Origin: JAXMAR01 sp046350295
GTDB taxonomy: Bacteria > Planctomycetota > Planctomycetia > Gemmatales > Gemmataceae
Assembly: GCA_046350295.1 (NCBI GenBank)
Contig: JAXMAR010000030.1
Span: forward strand, 1-64,000
Direction of reading: 5' to 3'
Length of the DNA stretch: 64,000 nt
Below are positions 35,503-44,923 of this stretch, one piece after another. The translations under genes were made by a program, and so were the position numbers. The notes under the pieces are model-generated. The model did not search any database. It had not been told where the DNA came from and saw only the letters and a list, made by a program, of their open reading frames with translations. Positions within the stretch are counted from its first letter, which is position 1. Each line of letters opens with the position of its first letter.

Positions 35503-36603
35503 ATGGCTAAGTTCGAACGCCTCGACCGTCCCGTCGCCCTGGTGACGCGCATCGAGCGCCTGCTCCGCGAGGCGATTGCCGCCGGCCGCTTCGAGGCCGG
35601 GCGGCTGCCCACCGAGGTCGAGCTGGCAAAGCGAGCTGGGCGTCAGCCGGGAGACCGTGCGCTGGCCGCCGAGAACCTCCAGCGCGAGGGGTTGCTGGTC
35701 AAGGTCCGCCGCAAGGGGACGTTCCTGCATCCGCCGACACTGCCGGAGCGGATCGAGAGCACGGGCCCGTTCTTCCTGGCGTACCTGCAGGCGGGCTATC
35801 CTTCTCGGCACGGGGAGGAGGAAGCGGTGACGCGCCTGGTGAGCGCCCTGATGTTGCAAGGCGCCCTCGAGGAGGCGGCGCAGGCGGACTATCATATGCT
35901 CGTCCTGCACGCGTCGTACACGAAGATCGGGGTTGCGCTGCGCGGCGTGCAGCAGGAGCGGCGTCTGCGCGGGCTGCTGTTCGCCCACTGCGGCGAAGAA
36001 AAGCTGCTGCGCCGCGCCGCCGGTCTCGGCTTGCCGATCGTCCTGCTCGACCACGACCTGCCGCGCGTCCGCGTCGCCTCGGTGCGCGACGATTCCTTCG
36101 AGGCGGCCCGCCTCGCGGTGCGCCATCTCGCGGAGCTCGGCCATCGTCGCATCGGTTTCGTCAACTGGCGGCAGGAGGACCTCAATCCCTGGCGCCTGCA
36201 GGGCTACCGGCAGGGGCTGCGCGACGCCGCCCTGCCCCGCCGCCGCGCCTGGGAGTTGTCGGTGGAAGTCACGCCCGAAGGCGCCCACAAGGCGGTCGCT
36301 CAGTTCCTCGCCCTGGCGCCGCGCCCGACCGCCCTCTATTGCTTCAACAACTCGCTCGCAGGCCTCGTGGTCTCGGCTCTGGCCGGGAAGGAGTTGAGCG
36401 TGCCTGAAGACGTGAGCGTCATGGGGGGCGGCGGGGAAGAGATTCCGGGACTTACCTGCCACCAGGCCGACTGGTACGCCATGGGACGCATGGGCGTTCG
36501 GGCGCTGCTAAAGTCGTTGGCGAGCGCCGGAGCGAACGGGGCGGCGCCGCAGCTGGCGCCGCATTCCTTCCGGCCGGGGCAGACGGCAGGTCCGCCGCGT
36601 TGA
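35503..36603 (+). CDS. GntR/LacI hybrid transcriptional regulator, with indels in the HTH
   Basis: A 366-residue regulator. The N-terminal winged helix of the GntR type starts MAKFERLDRPVALVTRIERL and has the wing LLVKVRRKGTFLHP. The C-terminal 270 residues are a LacI-type ligand-binding fold (IVLLDHDLP, ELGHRRIGFVNWRQ, RPTALYCFNNSLAG). The recognition helix is scrambled in this frame (AKRAGRQPGDRALAAENLQR), while the +1 frame gives SELGVSRETVR. One extra A near 35632 and one missing base near 35665 would restore a normal helix. As written the regulator could not bind DNA normally. Confidence 0.88.
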   Translation: MAKFERLDRPVALVTRIERLLREAIAAGRFEAGRLPTEVELAKRAGRQPGDRALAAENLQREGLLVKVRRKGTFLHPPTLPERIESTGPFFLAYLQAGYPSRHGEEEAVTRLVSALMLQGALEEAAQADYHMLVLHASYTKIGVALRGVQQERRLRGLLFAHCGEEKLLRRAAGLGLPIVLLDHDLPRVRVASVRDDSFEAARLAVRHLAELGHRRIGFVNWRQEDLNPWRLQGYRQGLRDAALPRRRAWELSVEVTPEGAHKAVAQFLALAPRPTALYCFNNSLAGLVVSALAGKELSVPEDVSVMGGGGEEIPGLTCHQADWYAMGRMGVRALLKSLASAGANGAAPQLAPHSFRPGQTAGPPR

Positions 36604-36638
36604 CCGGCGCGAGATCGAGATCCCCGGATCGAGCGACC

Positions 36639-38363
36639 TCATTCCGAGGTACGGCGCACGCGCAGCTTCTCGAATCGCGTTGTCGTGACCTCCGGCGGAT
36701 TGATCACCGTCAGGCAGAAGAACCCCGGCCCGGGCAGAACGTCGTCGCTCACCTCGAACAAGGGCGCCCCGTCGGCGCGGGCGCGTAGCATCGGTCCGGC
36801 CACCTCCACGCGAAGATCGCACTGCCCGCTCGCCGGCGCCTTCCAGGGAACGGACTTGATGAACCTCATCGTGTCCTTGCGGAAGTACCCCAGGTCGGCC
36901 TTGCCCTGCTCGGGGAAGAAAACGAGGAAGTAGTAGCCATCCAGGCCCTCGAGCGTCCGCGTCGCTCGGAACAGAACGCCAGCGCCGGCCGGGCGCGGAC
37001 CTTCGGGCCAGCGGATGGTAACGTCAATGACGCAATCCTTCATGGCACGCTCACCGTACACCACCGGCAAAACGCCCGGATGCCGGCCAATCAGCGCTCC
37101 CGCGCCGTCCTGGCGCGAGAAGGTCATCACGCGGTCGTCAAAGAGCGCGACGGCGGCGGGCCCGGCGTTGTCGAAGTCGTCCCTGATGATCAGGCCCTCG
37201 TCGACGGCCGCAGGCGACCGCACGAGCCAGAGGGCGGCGACAGCCAGGCACAGGACAAGGGCCAATGCCGCCGCGCGCGTTCGCTTCGACCGGCGTCCGA
37301 TCCAGCGCCCGAGACGCCGGCCGATGCTCGGGGCGCGGGTCGCGACCTTGCGGCCCGCGAGGAAGCGCTCCAGGTCCTCCGCGAGAGCCGCAGCGGTCGG
37401 ATAGCGTCTTTCCGGCGTTTTTTCCAGGCATTTCAAGCAGATCGCTTCCAAGGCGCGCGGTATTTCCGGCCGGAATTGGGACGGCGCCGCCGGCTCTTCG
37501 TCGAGCACTTGCCGCAGCGTTTCGACGGCCGTCTCGGCCTTGAAGGGCGGGCGGCCGCTGAGCATTTCGTAAAGGATCGCCCCCAGGCCGTAGACATCGG
37601 CGCCCGGCCCGACCGCGCTGTTGTTTCCCGCGGCCTGCTCCGGCGCCATGTACGACGGCGTACCCAAAATGTGTCCGGTCCGCGTCAAGGCCGCTTTTTC
37701 GCTCAGCCTCTTGGCGAGCCCGAAGTCGGTGATGCGCGGGACCGCGCATTCGAGAGCCGGAGCCGACTCGTCTTGCCCCGCGGAGTCCGACGGCGGAAGT
37801 TGCATCAGCACGTTGGCCGGCTTCAGGTCGCGGTGGACGATACCATGCTGGTGGGCATGATGTGTCGCCAGGGCCAGCGTGGCGACGACCTGGGCCGAGA
37901 GGCGCGGCGCCTGGGGCCGGCCGGCGAGCCAGCGCGTCAGACTTTTCCCCTCGACCAACTCGAGGGCCAAATACGGCTGACCATCATGTTCCCCGACGTC
38001 GTGGATCCGCACGATGTTGGGGTGCTGCAGCTGGGCCACCGCCTCGGCTTCCTGATGAAAGCGGGCCCGGTGCTCCCGCTCGGCGGCCGCGCCACCGGAA
38101 ATCATCTTGAGGGCCACGAGGCGGTTGAGATTGAGCTGCCGAGCCTCGTAGACCACGCTTTGGCCGCCGCGGCCCAGTTCCGCCAGGGTCTCGTACCCAG
38201 CGACGGCCGGCAGCGCCGCCTCGGGCGTCGAAGGCGGCATTTTTCGCCGGCGCCCGAATCCGCTCTCCTCCGCCAGGTTAACGAGGGTGCTGTCGATCGA
38301 CGGACTGCCGATGTTGGTCGATGCGGGAGCCGAAGCGACGGATGGCGGGGGCGCGTGGACCAT
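36639..38363 (-). CDS. Transmembrane Ser/Thr kinase with extracytoplasmic jelly-roll domain
   Basis: A 574-residue Hanks-type kinase from the ATG at 38363. The kinase domain has LGRGGQSVVYEA, VALKMISG, HGIVHRDLKPANVLM, ITDFGLAK and GTPSYMAPEQAAG. A single membrane segment AAALALVLCLAVAALWLV follows near residue 400. The outer domain of about 165 residues, including GLIIRDDFDNAG, VLFRATRTLEGLDGYYFLVF and CDLRVEVAGPMLRARADGA, resembles the DUF1080/LamG-type concanavalin fold, which suggests sensing a glycan. The open frame upstream of 38363 is not kinase-like, so I set it aside. Confidence 0.92.
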   Translation of the reverse strand: MVHAPPPSVASAPASTNIGSPSIDSTLVNLAEESGFGRRRKMPPSTPEAALPAVAGYETLAELGRGGQSVVYEARQLNLNRLVALKMISGGAAAEREHRARFHQEAEAVAQLQHPNIVRIHDVGEHDGQPYLALELVEGKSLTRWLAGRPQAPRLSAQVVATLALATHHAHQHGIVHRDLKPANVLMQLPPSDSAGQDESAPALECAVPRITDFGLAKRLSEKAALTRTGHILGTPSYMAPEQAAGNNSAVGPGADVYGLGAILYEMLSGRPPFKAETAVETLRQVLDEEPAAPSQFRPEIPRALEAICLKCLEKTPERRYPTAAALAEDLERFLAGRKVATRAPSIGRRLGRWIGRRSKRTRAAALALVLCLAVAALWLVRSPAAVDEGLIIRDDFDNAGPAAVALFDDRVMTFSRQDGAGALIGRHPGVLPVVYGERAMKDCVIDVTIRWPEGPRPAGAGVLFRATRTLEGLDGYYFLVFFPEQGKADLGYFRKDTMRFIKSVPWKAPASGQCDLRVEVAGPMLRARADGAPLFEVSDDVLPGPGFFCLTVINPPEVTTTRFEKLRVRRTSE

Positions 38364-38577
38364 GGCGTCTATCGTATCCGATCTGCGTGCTTTGGCGTAG
38401 GGCGACGCCAGTAGGAAAATGTGTCCACCTCTATGGCGTTTTTTTCCATGGAAAGGGTCGCGCTCCTCAGCAATTTCCCGGCTGACCGAGCGCGTCCAAG
38501 CTCCGGTAGTCGGCGGCTCATCAAGGGCTGGCATCCGCGGTGTACCCGTCCTAACCCCGCCGCAGCGAGGCGGCGAT

Positions 38578-39981
38578 TCAGCGAACCACGTCCAGTTCCG
38601 GCAATGCCGCGCGCAGCTTGGAGACGGCTTCGGCGCTGACGCCTTTGCAACCAGCGAGATTGAGCCAGCGGAGCTGTTTATGGCCAACGAGCGCCAGCAC
38701 GCCGGCGTCTCCGACGTTCGTCTCTTGCAGCGAAAGGGAACGCAGGTTCGTCAGCGGCGCGAGGTTGAACACGCCCGCGCTGTTGACGCCGGTCAGACCC
38801 AGACCGAGCGATTCCAGCTTCGACAGCTTGGCGACCGCTCGGAGCCCCCGCTCCGTGATGTTGGGGCAGTCGAACAGATCGAGGCGACGCAGCTCCGCGA
38901 GCGGGATCAGTGCCGACATTCCCTTGTCGGTGATGTTCTTGCAGCCGGACAGAATGAGGCGCCGCAACGCCTTGAGCCGGCCAAGCTGCCCCAGTGCGCG
39001 GTCGCCGACTTTCGTGCCCAGACCCAGCTCTTCCAGCGCTTCGAGCTGCGCGATCCCCTTGATGCCCTCGTCCGACACGTCGGTGGCGGCCAGATTCAAC
39101 ACGCGCAGCCGTCGGAGCGGGGCCAGGCGGTTGAGCCCGTCATCGCTGACGCGCGTGAAACGCAGGTCGAGCGCCTCCAGGGACGTCAGACTGAGGATCG
39201 CCTTGAGGCCCGCGTCGCCGACGCGCGTGCTGAAGAGCGAGAGGCGTTGCAGGTCGCGCAGCTCCGCAACCGCCTTGACGCCATCGTCATCGAGGTAATC
39301 GCAGGCGTCGAGGTGCAAAGCGCGAAGCGTCCGTGCGCTCGTGAGCCGTTTGAAGGCCTGGAGGCCCAGCTTTTGACACCCGCCAAGCCTCAGCGCTTCG
39401 ATGCGCTTGAGGCGGCCGATGGCGGCGGCGCCTTCGGCGCCGATCTTCGTACCACTCGCGTTGAGATAGACGAGATTGGAAAGAGCGCCGATCTCCTTGA
39501 AACCCTCATCCGTGACCGGCTCTACACCCGAGACCACGAGTTCGCGCAAGGAAGAGAGTCGCGTGATCTGTTTGAACGCCGCCTCATCGAGCAGCCGGCA
39601 CGCGGACAGGTCGAGTCGCTCCAAGGTCTTGAACCGAAGAAGACCACGCAGCGCCTCCTCGGAAGGCCGCTCCTCTTCGATCAGCAACCCGAAGGGCACG
39701 CCCGGGGCGGGGAGCTTGTCCATGGCGTCGGCGCGGCCGCGGCCCACATAAAAAGCAGGCAATTCTCCCGCCTTGGGCTTTTCCGCGAAGCGAACGAGCA
39801 TAGGCCCCGACTCATCGCGACTCATCCATCCCGCGGCGATACCCGCCTTTTTCCAGGCGGCGACCACCTCGGCCGCGAAGGGTTTGGGCGAGCTCTCGCC
39901 CGCATTCGCCGGCGTGGCGCCGCCAAGGAGGCACAGGATTGGGAGCAAGCTCCCCCGTATGGACCGCGTGTTGCTTGACAT
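38578..39981 (-). CDS. Secreted leucine-rich-repeat protein
   Basis: A 467-residue protein with a signal peptide (MSSNTRSIRGSLLPILCLLG) and at least twelve RNI/AMN1-type leucine-rich repeats, for example LERLDLSACRLLDEAAFKQI, LEALDLRFTRVSDDGLNRL, LRRLDLFDCPNITERGLRAV and LRSLSLQETNVGDAGVLALV. The repeat is about 24 residues with the xDxGxxxL ending. It forms a curved binding scaffold outside the cytoplasm. A sigma-factor remnant lies directly upstream on the same strand. Confidence 0.93.
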   Translation of the reverse strand: MSSNTRSIRGSLLPILCLLGGATPANAGESSPKPFAAEVVAAWKKAGIAAGWMSRDESGPMLVRFAEKPKAGELPAFYVGRGRADAMDKLPAPGVPFGLLIEEERPSEEALRGLLRFKTLERLDLSACRLLDEAAFKQITRLSSLRELVVSGVEPVTDEGFKEIGALSNLVYLNASGTKIGAEGAAAIGRLKRIEALRLGGCQKLGLQAFKRLTSARTLRALHLDACDYLDDDGVKAVAELRDLQRLSLFSTRVGDAGLKAILSLTSLEALDLRFTRVSDDGLNRLAPLRRLRVLNLAATDVSDEGIKGIAQLEALEELGLGTKVGDRALGQLGRLKALRRLILSGCKNITDKGMSALIPLAELRRLDLFDCPNITERGLRAVAKLSKLESLGLGLTGVNSAGVFNLAPLTNLRSLSLQETNVGDAGVLALVGHKQLRWLNLAGCKGVSAEAVSKLRAALPELDVVR

Positions 39982-39999
39982 GCAGCTAGGGTAAACCGA

Positions 40000-40193
40000 G
40001 CGGCCTGGCGCTGCAATACCCGCAGGTGCTCGTGCACCAACGCCGTTGCTTGCAATGTCTGCCCGGGTTGCTCCTGAGCCATCTTTTGCGCGGCCAGCGC
40101 GCGCAGCTCTTCATAGACCAGCGGCAACAGCGCCTCCGCGGCCGATGGTTCGCCCTTCTGAATCCGCTCCAGCACTCGAGTGATGTCATTCAC
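40000..40193 (-). pseudogene. N-terminal remnant of an ECF sigma factor
   Basis: From a GTG at 40193 the minus strand reads VNDITRVLERIQKGEPSAAE, LLPLVYEELRALAAQKMAQE and PGQTLQATALVHEHLRVL. This matches region 2 of planctomycete-type ECF sigma factors, but breaks off after about 60 residues, where the usual HEAYLRL motif begins. No region 4 follows; the LRR gene starts instead. It is a truncated fragment, probably left by a deletion that joined the LRR gene to a sigma locus. Confidence 0.7.
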
Positions 40194-40401
40194 GCTGGTG
40201 GAGATTATACACTCATCGACCGCGGGCGCCTTGACCTTGCCCAGGTTATGCCGCGTTCGCCTGGAGCATTTGCCCGGAGAGTCCGTGGCGAGTGTGTCGG
40301 AGCGACGATGGGCTGAAGTGGGGTGTGCATATTGCGGAACCGTGTTTCCATTGCAATAATGGCGATTCGTCCCAAGCCCGCTTACCGACTTTTGAGGATA
40401 G

Positions 40402-41013
40402 ATGTCGGACACCTCCTTCCCTGCCCTGATGGCCCGGCTCCGCGCCGGTCACGACGACGCCGCGGCGCGCGTGTTTCAACAATACGCCCGCCGCCTGATG
40501 GCGCTGGCCCGCATTCATCTTGACGGCGCTCTGAGGCAAAAGGTCGATCCCGAAGACGTCATGCAGTCGGCCTTCCGCAGCTTCTTTCACCATCAGGTCG
40601 ACCGGGGTTACGAACCGGACAATTGGGACGGTCTATGGAGACTGCTCGCGCTGATCACGGTGCGCAAGTGCTATGATCGACACGAGCATTTTCGGGCCGC
40701 CTGCCGGGACGTCGGCCGCGAGGTTCCGCGCAGCCCTGGCCACGACCCCGGCGCCGACGACTCGGCCATGAGCTGGCAAGCGTTGACGCGCGAGCCGAGT
40801 CCTTCGGAAGCGGCCATGCTTGCGGAGACCGTTCAGGGCCTGATGCGCGAGTTGAGCGCGCGCGACCGTGAGATTCTGACATTGAGCCTGCAAGGCTTCG
40901 GGCCTCCCGAAATCAGCAGTCAGGTGGGTTGCACCGAGCGAACCGTTTATCGTGTCCTCGAGCACATTCGTGACCTGCTCGAGAAGCGTCAGGCGGAAGG
41001 CAGTGAGGCGTGA
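40402..41013 (+). CDS. ECF-type RNA polymerase sigma factor
   Basis: A 203-residue sigma factor. Region 2 includes FQQYARRLMALARIHL and VDPEDVMQSAFRSFFHH; region 4 includes MRELSARDREILTLSLQGFG and ISSQVGCTERTVYRVLEHIR, the helix-turn-helix that reads the -35 element. GAGGAT precedes the ATG. It ends seven bases before the WD40 kinase gene, so the two are almost surely co-transcribed and the kinase probably controls or is controlled by this sigma factor, as proposed for other planctomycete sigma/kinase pairs. Confidence 0.93.
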   Translation: MSDTSFPALMARLRAGHDDAAARVFQQYARRLMALARIHLDGALRQKVDPEDVMQSAFRSFFHHQVDRGYEPDNWDGLWRLLALITVRKCYDRHEHFRAACRDVGREVPRSPGHDPGADDSAMSWQALTREPSPSEAAMLAETVQGLMRELSARDREILTLSLQGFGPPEISSQVGCTERTVYRVLEHIRDLLEKRQAEGSEA

Positions 41014-41020
41014 GGTTGTG

Positions 41021-44000
41021 ATGGCGGAAACGGAAAGAGGGGCGACGGGCACACGTACCCGGCGTGAGCATATCATCGAGGACTTCGAAGCGGCCTGGGC
41101 CAAAGGGACGCCACCGGACCTGGACGCCTACATCCCGAAAGGTGACGTCGACCGCCGCCTGCTCGTCGAACTCATCCACGCCGATCTTGAATTCCGGCTC
41201 AAGCGCGGCGACAAGGTCCGTATCGAAGATTACATCCGCCGGTATGCCGAGCTGAAAGGCGATCCGGAAGCGCTGGCGTCGCTCATTGCCGCCGAATTCA
41301 GGCTGAGGCAGCGCAGTGGGTCCAAACCGGCGCTGGACGACTATCTCAGGCGCTTTCCGGAACTCGCGGGCGCCCTTCGCAAGCTGCTGAAGACCGAGCC
41401 GGCCGACGTCGCGCAAGCGGGCATCCCAACAATCGCCCTGCCAGCAGCCGAGCAAACGGCCGCCTTCAGCCCGCAACCAAGCGCCGTATCCGTCGACGAG
41501 GTGGCGGAAACGATTGAGCGCGGCGGTCTCCTCCTTGCGAGTCAACTCGACAAGCTGCAGCGCGACCTCAAGAACAGGTACTCAGACGCGACCGCTCTCG
41601 TCCGGCTTCTCGTCGAATGGGGTTGGCTAACGAACTTCCAGGGCGAGCAACTGCTCAGAGGTCGAGGCGCCGACCTTCTCGTCGGCCAGTATGTCCTCCT
41701 TAGCCCGCTCGGCCAAGGCGGCATGGGGCAGGTCTTCAAGGCGCGACACGGCCTGATGAAGCGCGTCATCGCTCTGAAAGCGATGCGCCAGGAATACAGC
41801 GCGGCGCCGGACGCCATGCGCCGCTTTCGCCGCGAGATCGAGGCGGCGTCCCAGCTCTCGCACCCCAACATTGTCACCGCCCATGACGCCTTTCAGAGCG
41901 GAACGGCTCTCTACTTCGCCATGGAGTATGTCGAGGGCAACGATCTGTCGCGCCTGGTCGCCGAGCGCCGCGAGCCCCTCCCGATTGCAACCGCCTGCGA
42001 GTACATCCGGCAAGCGGCCCTCGGCCTCCAGCATGCGCATGAACGCGGCATGGTGCATCGCGACATCAAGCCGTCCAACCTGCTGCTGACCGCTGACGGC
42101 AGCCTGGTCAAGATCCTCGACATGGGCCTGGCCCGGCTCGTCTACGACCTCGGCGACGGCGGCCGGAGATTGACGCAGGTCGGCGCCGTCTTCGGCACCC
42201 CCGACTACATTGCCCCGGAGCAGGCCGTCGACGCGCGCGACGTCGACATCCGCGCCGATGTCTACAGCCTCGGCTGCACTCTCTACTACCTCTTGACCGG
42301 CAGCGCCCCATTCCCGGGCGGCGGCATCGTCGAAAAGCTCCAGCGCCAGCGCGCGGCGGAACCGTTGGCCGTGGAGAAGGCGCGGCCGGACGTCGGTCCG
42401 ATCCTGCCCGGCATGCTGCGCAAGATGATGGCCAAGCGGCCGGAGGATCGCTACCAGACGCCGGGCGAAGTGGCCCAGGCGCTGGCGCCCTTGTGCGGCG
42501 GGGTAGCGACACCGGTGGTCGCAGCGCTGCCGCCACCTGCCTCGCGGAGCCCCATTAGGGAAGCGCCGAATGACAAGAGAGTGGGGACTTTCCCTGAGTC
42601 GCAATCGCACCGCGGCGAACCTTCTTTGGTCCTGTTGCCCCCTGCGGCCGGCTCCGGGCAGCGTCCGCGTGTGCCGTCCAGCCGGAAAAGGGCCGGCATT
42701 TGGGTCGGCGCGGCGCTCTTCCTGCTTGGCGCCGGCGTGTTCCTCGTTTTGCGTTTCTCAGGTGGCGCCGGGGAAGGCAGGGCGCCGGAAAGCCCGCCGC
42801 CCGTCGTGGAGAAAGAGAAGAAGGAGCTGACCCTGCCTGGCGTCGGGCTGCTCGAGTTTGGTCCCTCGGTTGTCTCGAAGTTCGACTCAAGGTATCTGGA
42901 CGCTCTCGATCACGCGAAGATCCCCGCGCTCGAAAAGTTCGAGTGGCAGCACAAGGACCTCGTGGCCGTGCTCGGGGAGCACCGGCTGCGTGGAACGCAC
43001 ACGGCGGTGTCCTTGGACGGGTCTCTGATCGCCACCGCGTCGCCCGGATACGTTCAGGGAGTGTCCCTCGGCGATCCCGAGCGCTTGCGGCAGGACCGGT
43101 ACCTGCCCGTGCCGAGCCTGGTAAGTCTGGCAATCAGCGCGGACAAACAAACGTTGGCGGTGGGCCAGGGCGACGGCAGCGTCAGCCTGTGGAGCATCAA
43201 GGAGGGCAAGGAGATCGCCAAGTTGAAGCCAGGCGCGAAAGGCGCGCTCCTTCGGCCTCAATTCTCCAACGGTACGCGCTTAATCGGTTGCGTGGGCACG
43301 CAAGCGTGTGTATGGGACACGAAAACAGCCGAGCCCTTCGGAGTATTGAAAGGACATGAAGGCAATCTCACCTGTTGCGCCATCTCGCAGGATGGCAAAC
43401 TCGCCCTCACCGGCTGCGTGGCGGGCGTGCTGCGCTTATGGAACATCGACGATGCGCGAACGATCGCCTCCATCGACCCGCCCAAGGATGCGCACGCCAT
43501 GCCTCATCCGGCAGTGCACTCGGTGGCATTCTCCAACGACGGCACGCAGATCGCGGCCGGTCTTGACGAAGAGATTCATGTGTGGAAGACGGTGGAGTTT
43601 GGCTCGGAAAAAAAGGCGTGCGTCTTCAAGTTTGGAGCATACCAGAGCCTGGCGTTCTCGCCCGATGGCAAGCTGCTGCTCGCCGACAGCAACAGCTACC
43701 TTCAGCTGCTCGATCTCGAGGCAGGGAAGTTCGTCTGGGGATATGGCTTGGATCATCCCGGCCAGATCGCCTTTTATCGTTCGGGCTCTAAACGGTTGCT
43801 GGTATCGGCGGGCACGGACGTCCGCGCTTTGGACGAAGAGACGAAAACGGAGCCGATGCCGCTGCGCGGGCCGGCTGGTCATGTGCAAGCGGTCGCCGTA
43901 TCGCCGGACGGCCGCTATGTCGGCGCGGGCGCCGGCGGTTTTTTCGTGCGCATGGCGGCATTTTGGGACCTGGCGACGGGAAAGGAGCACCTCTGCAATG

Positions 44001-44710
44001 CCGGTAACGAAATCGTGCATGTGGGTTTCGGGCCCGATTCACGCCTTTTCTTTTTTTCGGGACATGGCGGGGCGTCGCCCTCCCTCGTCGATACCGGGTC
44101 CGGCGTGCCGCCGGCGCTCAAACTGCAAACGGAGGGCGTTGTCAATGCGACGGAAGCCGCGATCTCGCCGAACGGTCGTTTCTTGCTCGGCGGCTTCCGG
44201 GATGGGCCGGTGGAGCTGTGGGACCTGAGAACCGGCGCCATCGTCCGTTCCTTCAAGCGCGGCGGGTACAGTTCGGTGGACTTTGCGCCATCGGGCCGCC
44301 TGGCCCTGATCGGCGGCGAACTCTGGGATCTCGAAGCAAGCAGGAAGGTCGGCAGCGTGAAGACCCCGTGCCATTTTCTGCCGGACGGCCGGATCTTGGA
44401 ACTGGGGGGCGACCCGGCCTTTTACAACGCGGATACTTCGAGCATCAGGGAGCTGTCCAAGGCGCCGCTGCCGTCGGTGACTTGGATTGCCGGCGCCAGG
44501 CCGAGCGCACTTAGCTCCAACGGCAAGCGCCTCGCGGCCATCCTGGGCGCGCAGGTGAACGTTTTCGAGGTGGAAACCGGCGCGCTCGTCTGGTCCTATG
44601 CCCCGGAACCAAGCCACTTCGTCATCCGCGCCGTTGCGCTTTCGGCTGACGGCCGCTATCTTTTCACCGGCAACTCCAACGGCACGGTGTACATTTACCG
44701 TTTGCCGTGA
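41021..44710 (+). CDS. Ser/Thr protein kinase with WD40 domain
   Basis: A 1229-residue transmembrane kinase. Residues 1-220 are helical and acidic, with no name I can give. The kinase domain (about 224-490) has the loop LGQGGMGQVF, Lys253 in VIALKAM, HRDIKPSN at 346-353, and DMG at 367-369 in place of DFG. A proline-rich linker and one membrane segment (about 559-578, WVGAALFLLGAGVFLVL) follow. The last 620 residues are WD40 repeats (LVSLAISADKQTLAVGQGDG, LRLWNIDDARTIASIDP, AVALSADGRYLFTGNSNGTV) that would form one or two propellers outside. It is in an operon with the ECF sigma factor. Confidence 0.94.
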   Translation: MAETERGATGTRTRREHIIEDFEAAWAKGTPPDLDAYIPKGDVDRRLLVELIHADLEFRLKRGDKVRIEDYIRRYAELKGDPEALASLIAAEFRLRQRSGSKPALDDYLRRFPELAGALRKLLKTEPADVAQAGIPTIALPAAEQTAAFSPQPSAVSVDEVAETIERGGLLLASQLDKLQRDLKNRYSDATALVRLLVEWGWLTNFQGEQLLRGRGADLLVGQYVLLSPLGQGGMGQVFKARHGLMKRVIALKAMRQEYSAAPDAMRRFRREIEAASQLSHPNIVTAHDAFQSGTALYFAMEYVEGNDLSRLVAERREPLPIATACEYIRQAALGLQHAHERGMVHRDIKPSNLLLTADGSLVKILDMGLARLVYDLGDGGRRLTQVGAVFGTPDYIAPEQAVDARDVDIRADVYSLGCTLYYLLTGSAPFPGGGIVEKLQRQRAAEPLAVEKARPDVGPILPGMLRKMMAKRPEDRYQTPGEVAQALAPLCGGVATPVVAALPPPASRSPIREAPNDKRVGTFPESQSHRGEPSLVLLPPAAGSGQRPRVPSSRKRAGIWVGAALFLLGAGVFLVLRFSGGAGEGRAPESPPPVVEKEKKELTLPGVGLLEFGPSVVSKFDSRYLDALDHAKIPALEKFEWQHKDLVAVLGEHRLRGTHTAVSLDGSLIATASPGYVQGVSLGDPERLRQDRYLPVPSLVSLAISADKQTLAVGQGDGSVSLWSIKEGKEIAKLKPGAKGALLRPQFSNGTRLIGCVGTQACVWDTKTAEPFGVLKGHEGNLTCCAISQDGKLALTGCVAGVLRLWNIDDARTIASIDPPKDAHAMPHPAVHSVAFSNDGTQIAAGLDEEIHVWKTVEFGSEKKACVFKFGAYQSLAFSPDGKLLLADSNSYLQLLDLEAGKFVWGYGLDHPGQIAFYRSGSKRLLVSAGTDVRALDEETKTEPMPLRGPAGHVQAVAVSPDGRYVGAGAGGFFVRMAAFWDLATGKEHLCNAGNEIVHVGFGPDSRLFFFSGHGGASPSLVDTGSGVPPALKLQTEGVVNATEAAISPNGRFLLGGFRDGPVELWDLRTGAIVRSFKRGGYSSVDFAPSGRLALIGGELWDLEASRKVGSVKTPCHFLPDGRILELGGDPAFYNADTSSIRELSKAPLPSVTWIAGARPSALSSNGKRLAAILGAQVNVFEVETGALVWSYAPEPSHFVIRAVALSADGRYLFTGNSNGTVYIYRLP

Positions 44711-44809
44711 CGACTCTTGAATCGGGCGGTCTTGAGGAAGACGACGCCCAATGGCGGCAGAAAGATGCAAAGGCTTTATCGCAATTCGATTCTCCCTGTT
44801 GCGTTCATA

Positions 44810-44911
44810 GCCGGAAGCGTTAACGACTGGTTTTCATGGCCGAACCGTCGCTAACGCCTCCGGCAACGCTTCGCGCTCGCAGCCGACGCCCAAGGGCGCA
44901 CAATGCCCTTG
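44810..44911. terminator. Hairpins 3' of the caspase-locus paralog B and the WD40 kinase
   Basis: A 17-base stem at 44810-44826 and 44848-44864 (15 of 17 paired), and a perfect seven-base stem CAAGGGC at 44891-44897 with GCCCTTG at 44905-44911. They lie between two converging genes. Both have counterparts at 47072-47162, so they belong to the duplicated block. No strong T run is present on either strand. Confidence 0.6.
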
Positions 44912-44923
44912 CGCCGTACATCG

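Noticed and set aside
36639..38687. Longer form of the kinase starting at 38687
   Set aside because: The additional 108 residues show no kinase-like or signal features, and the ATG at 38363 gives a normal planctomycete kinase N-terminus.
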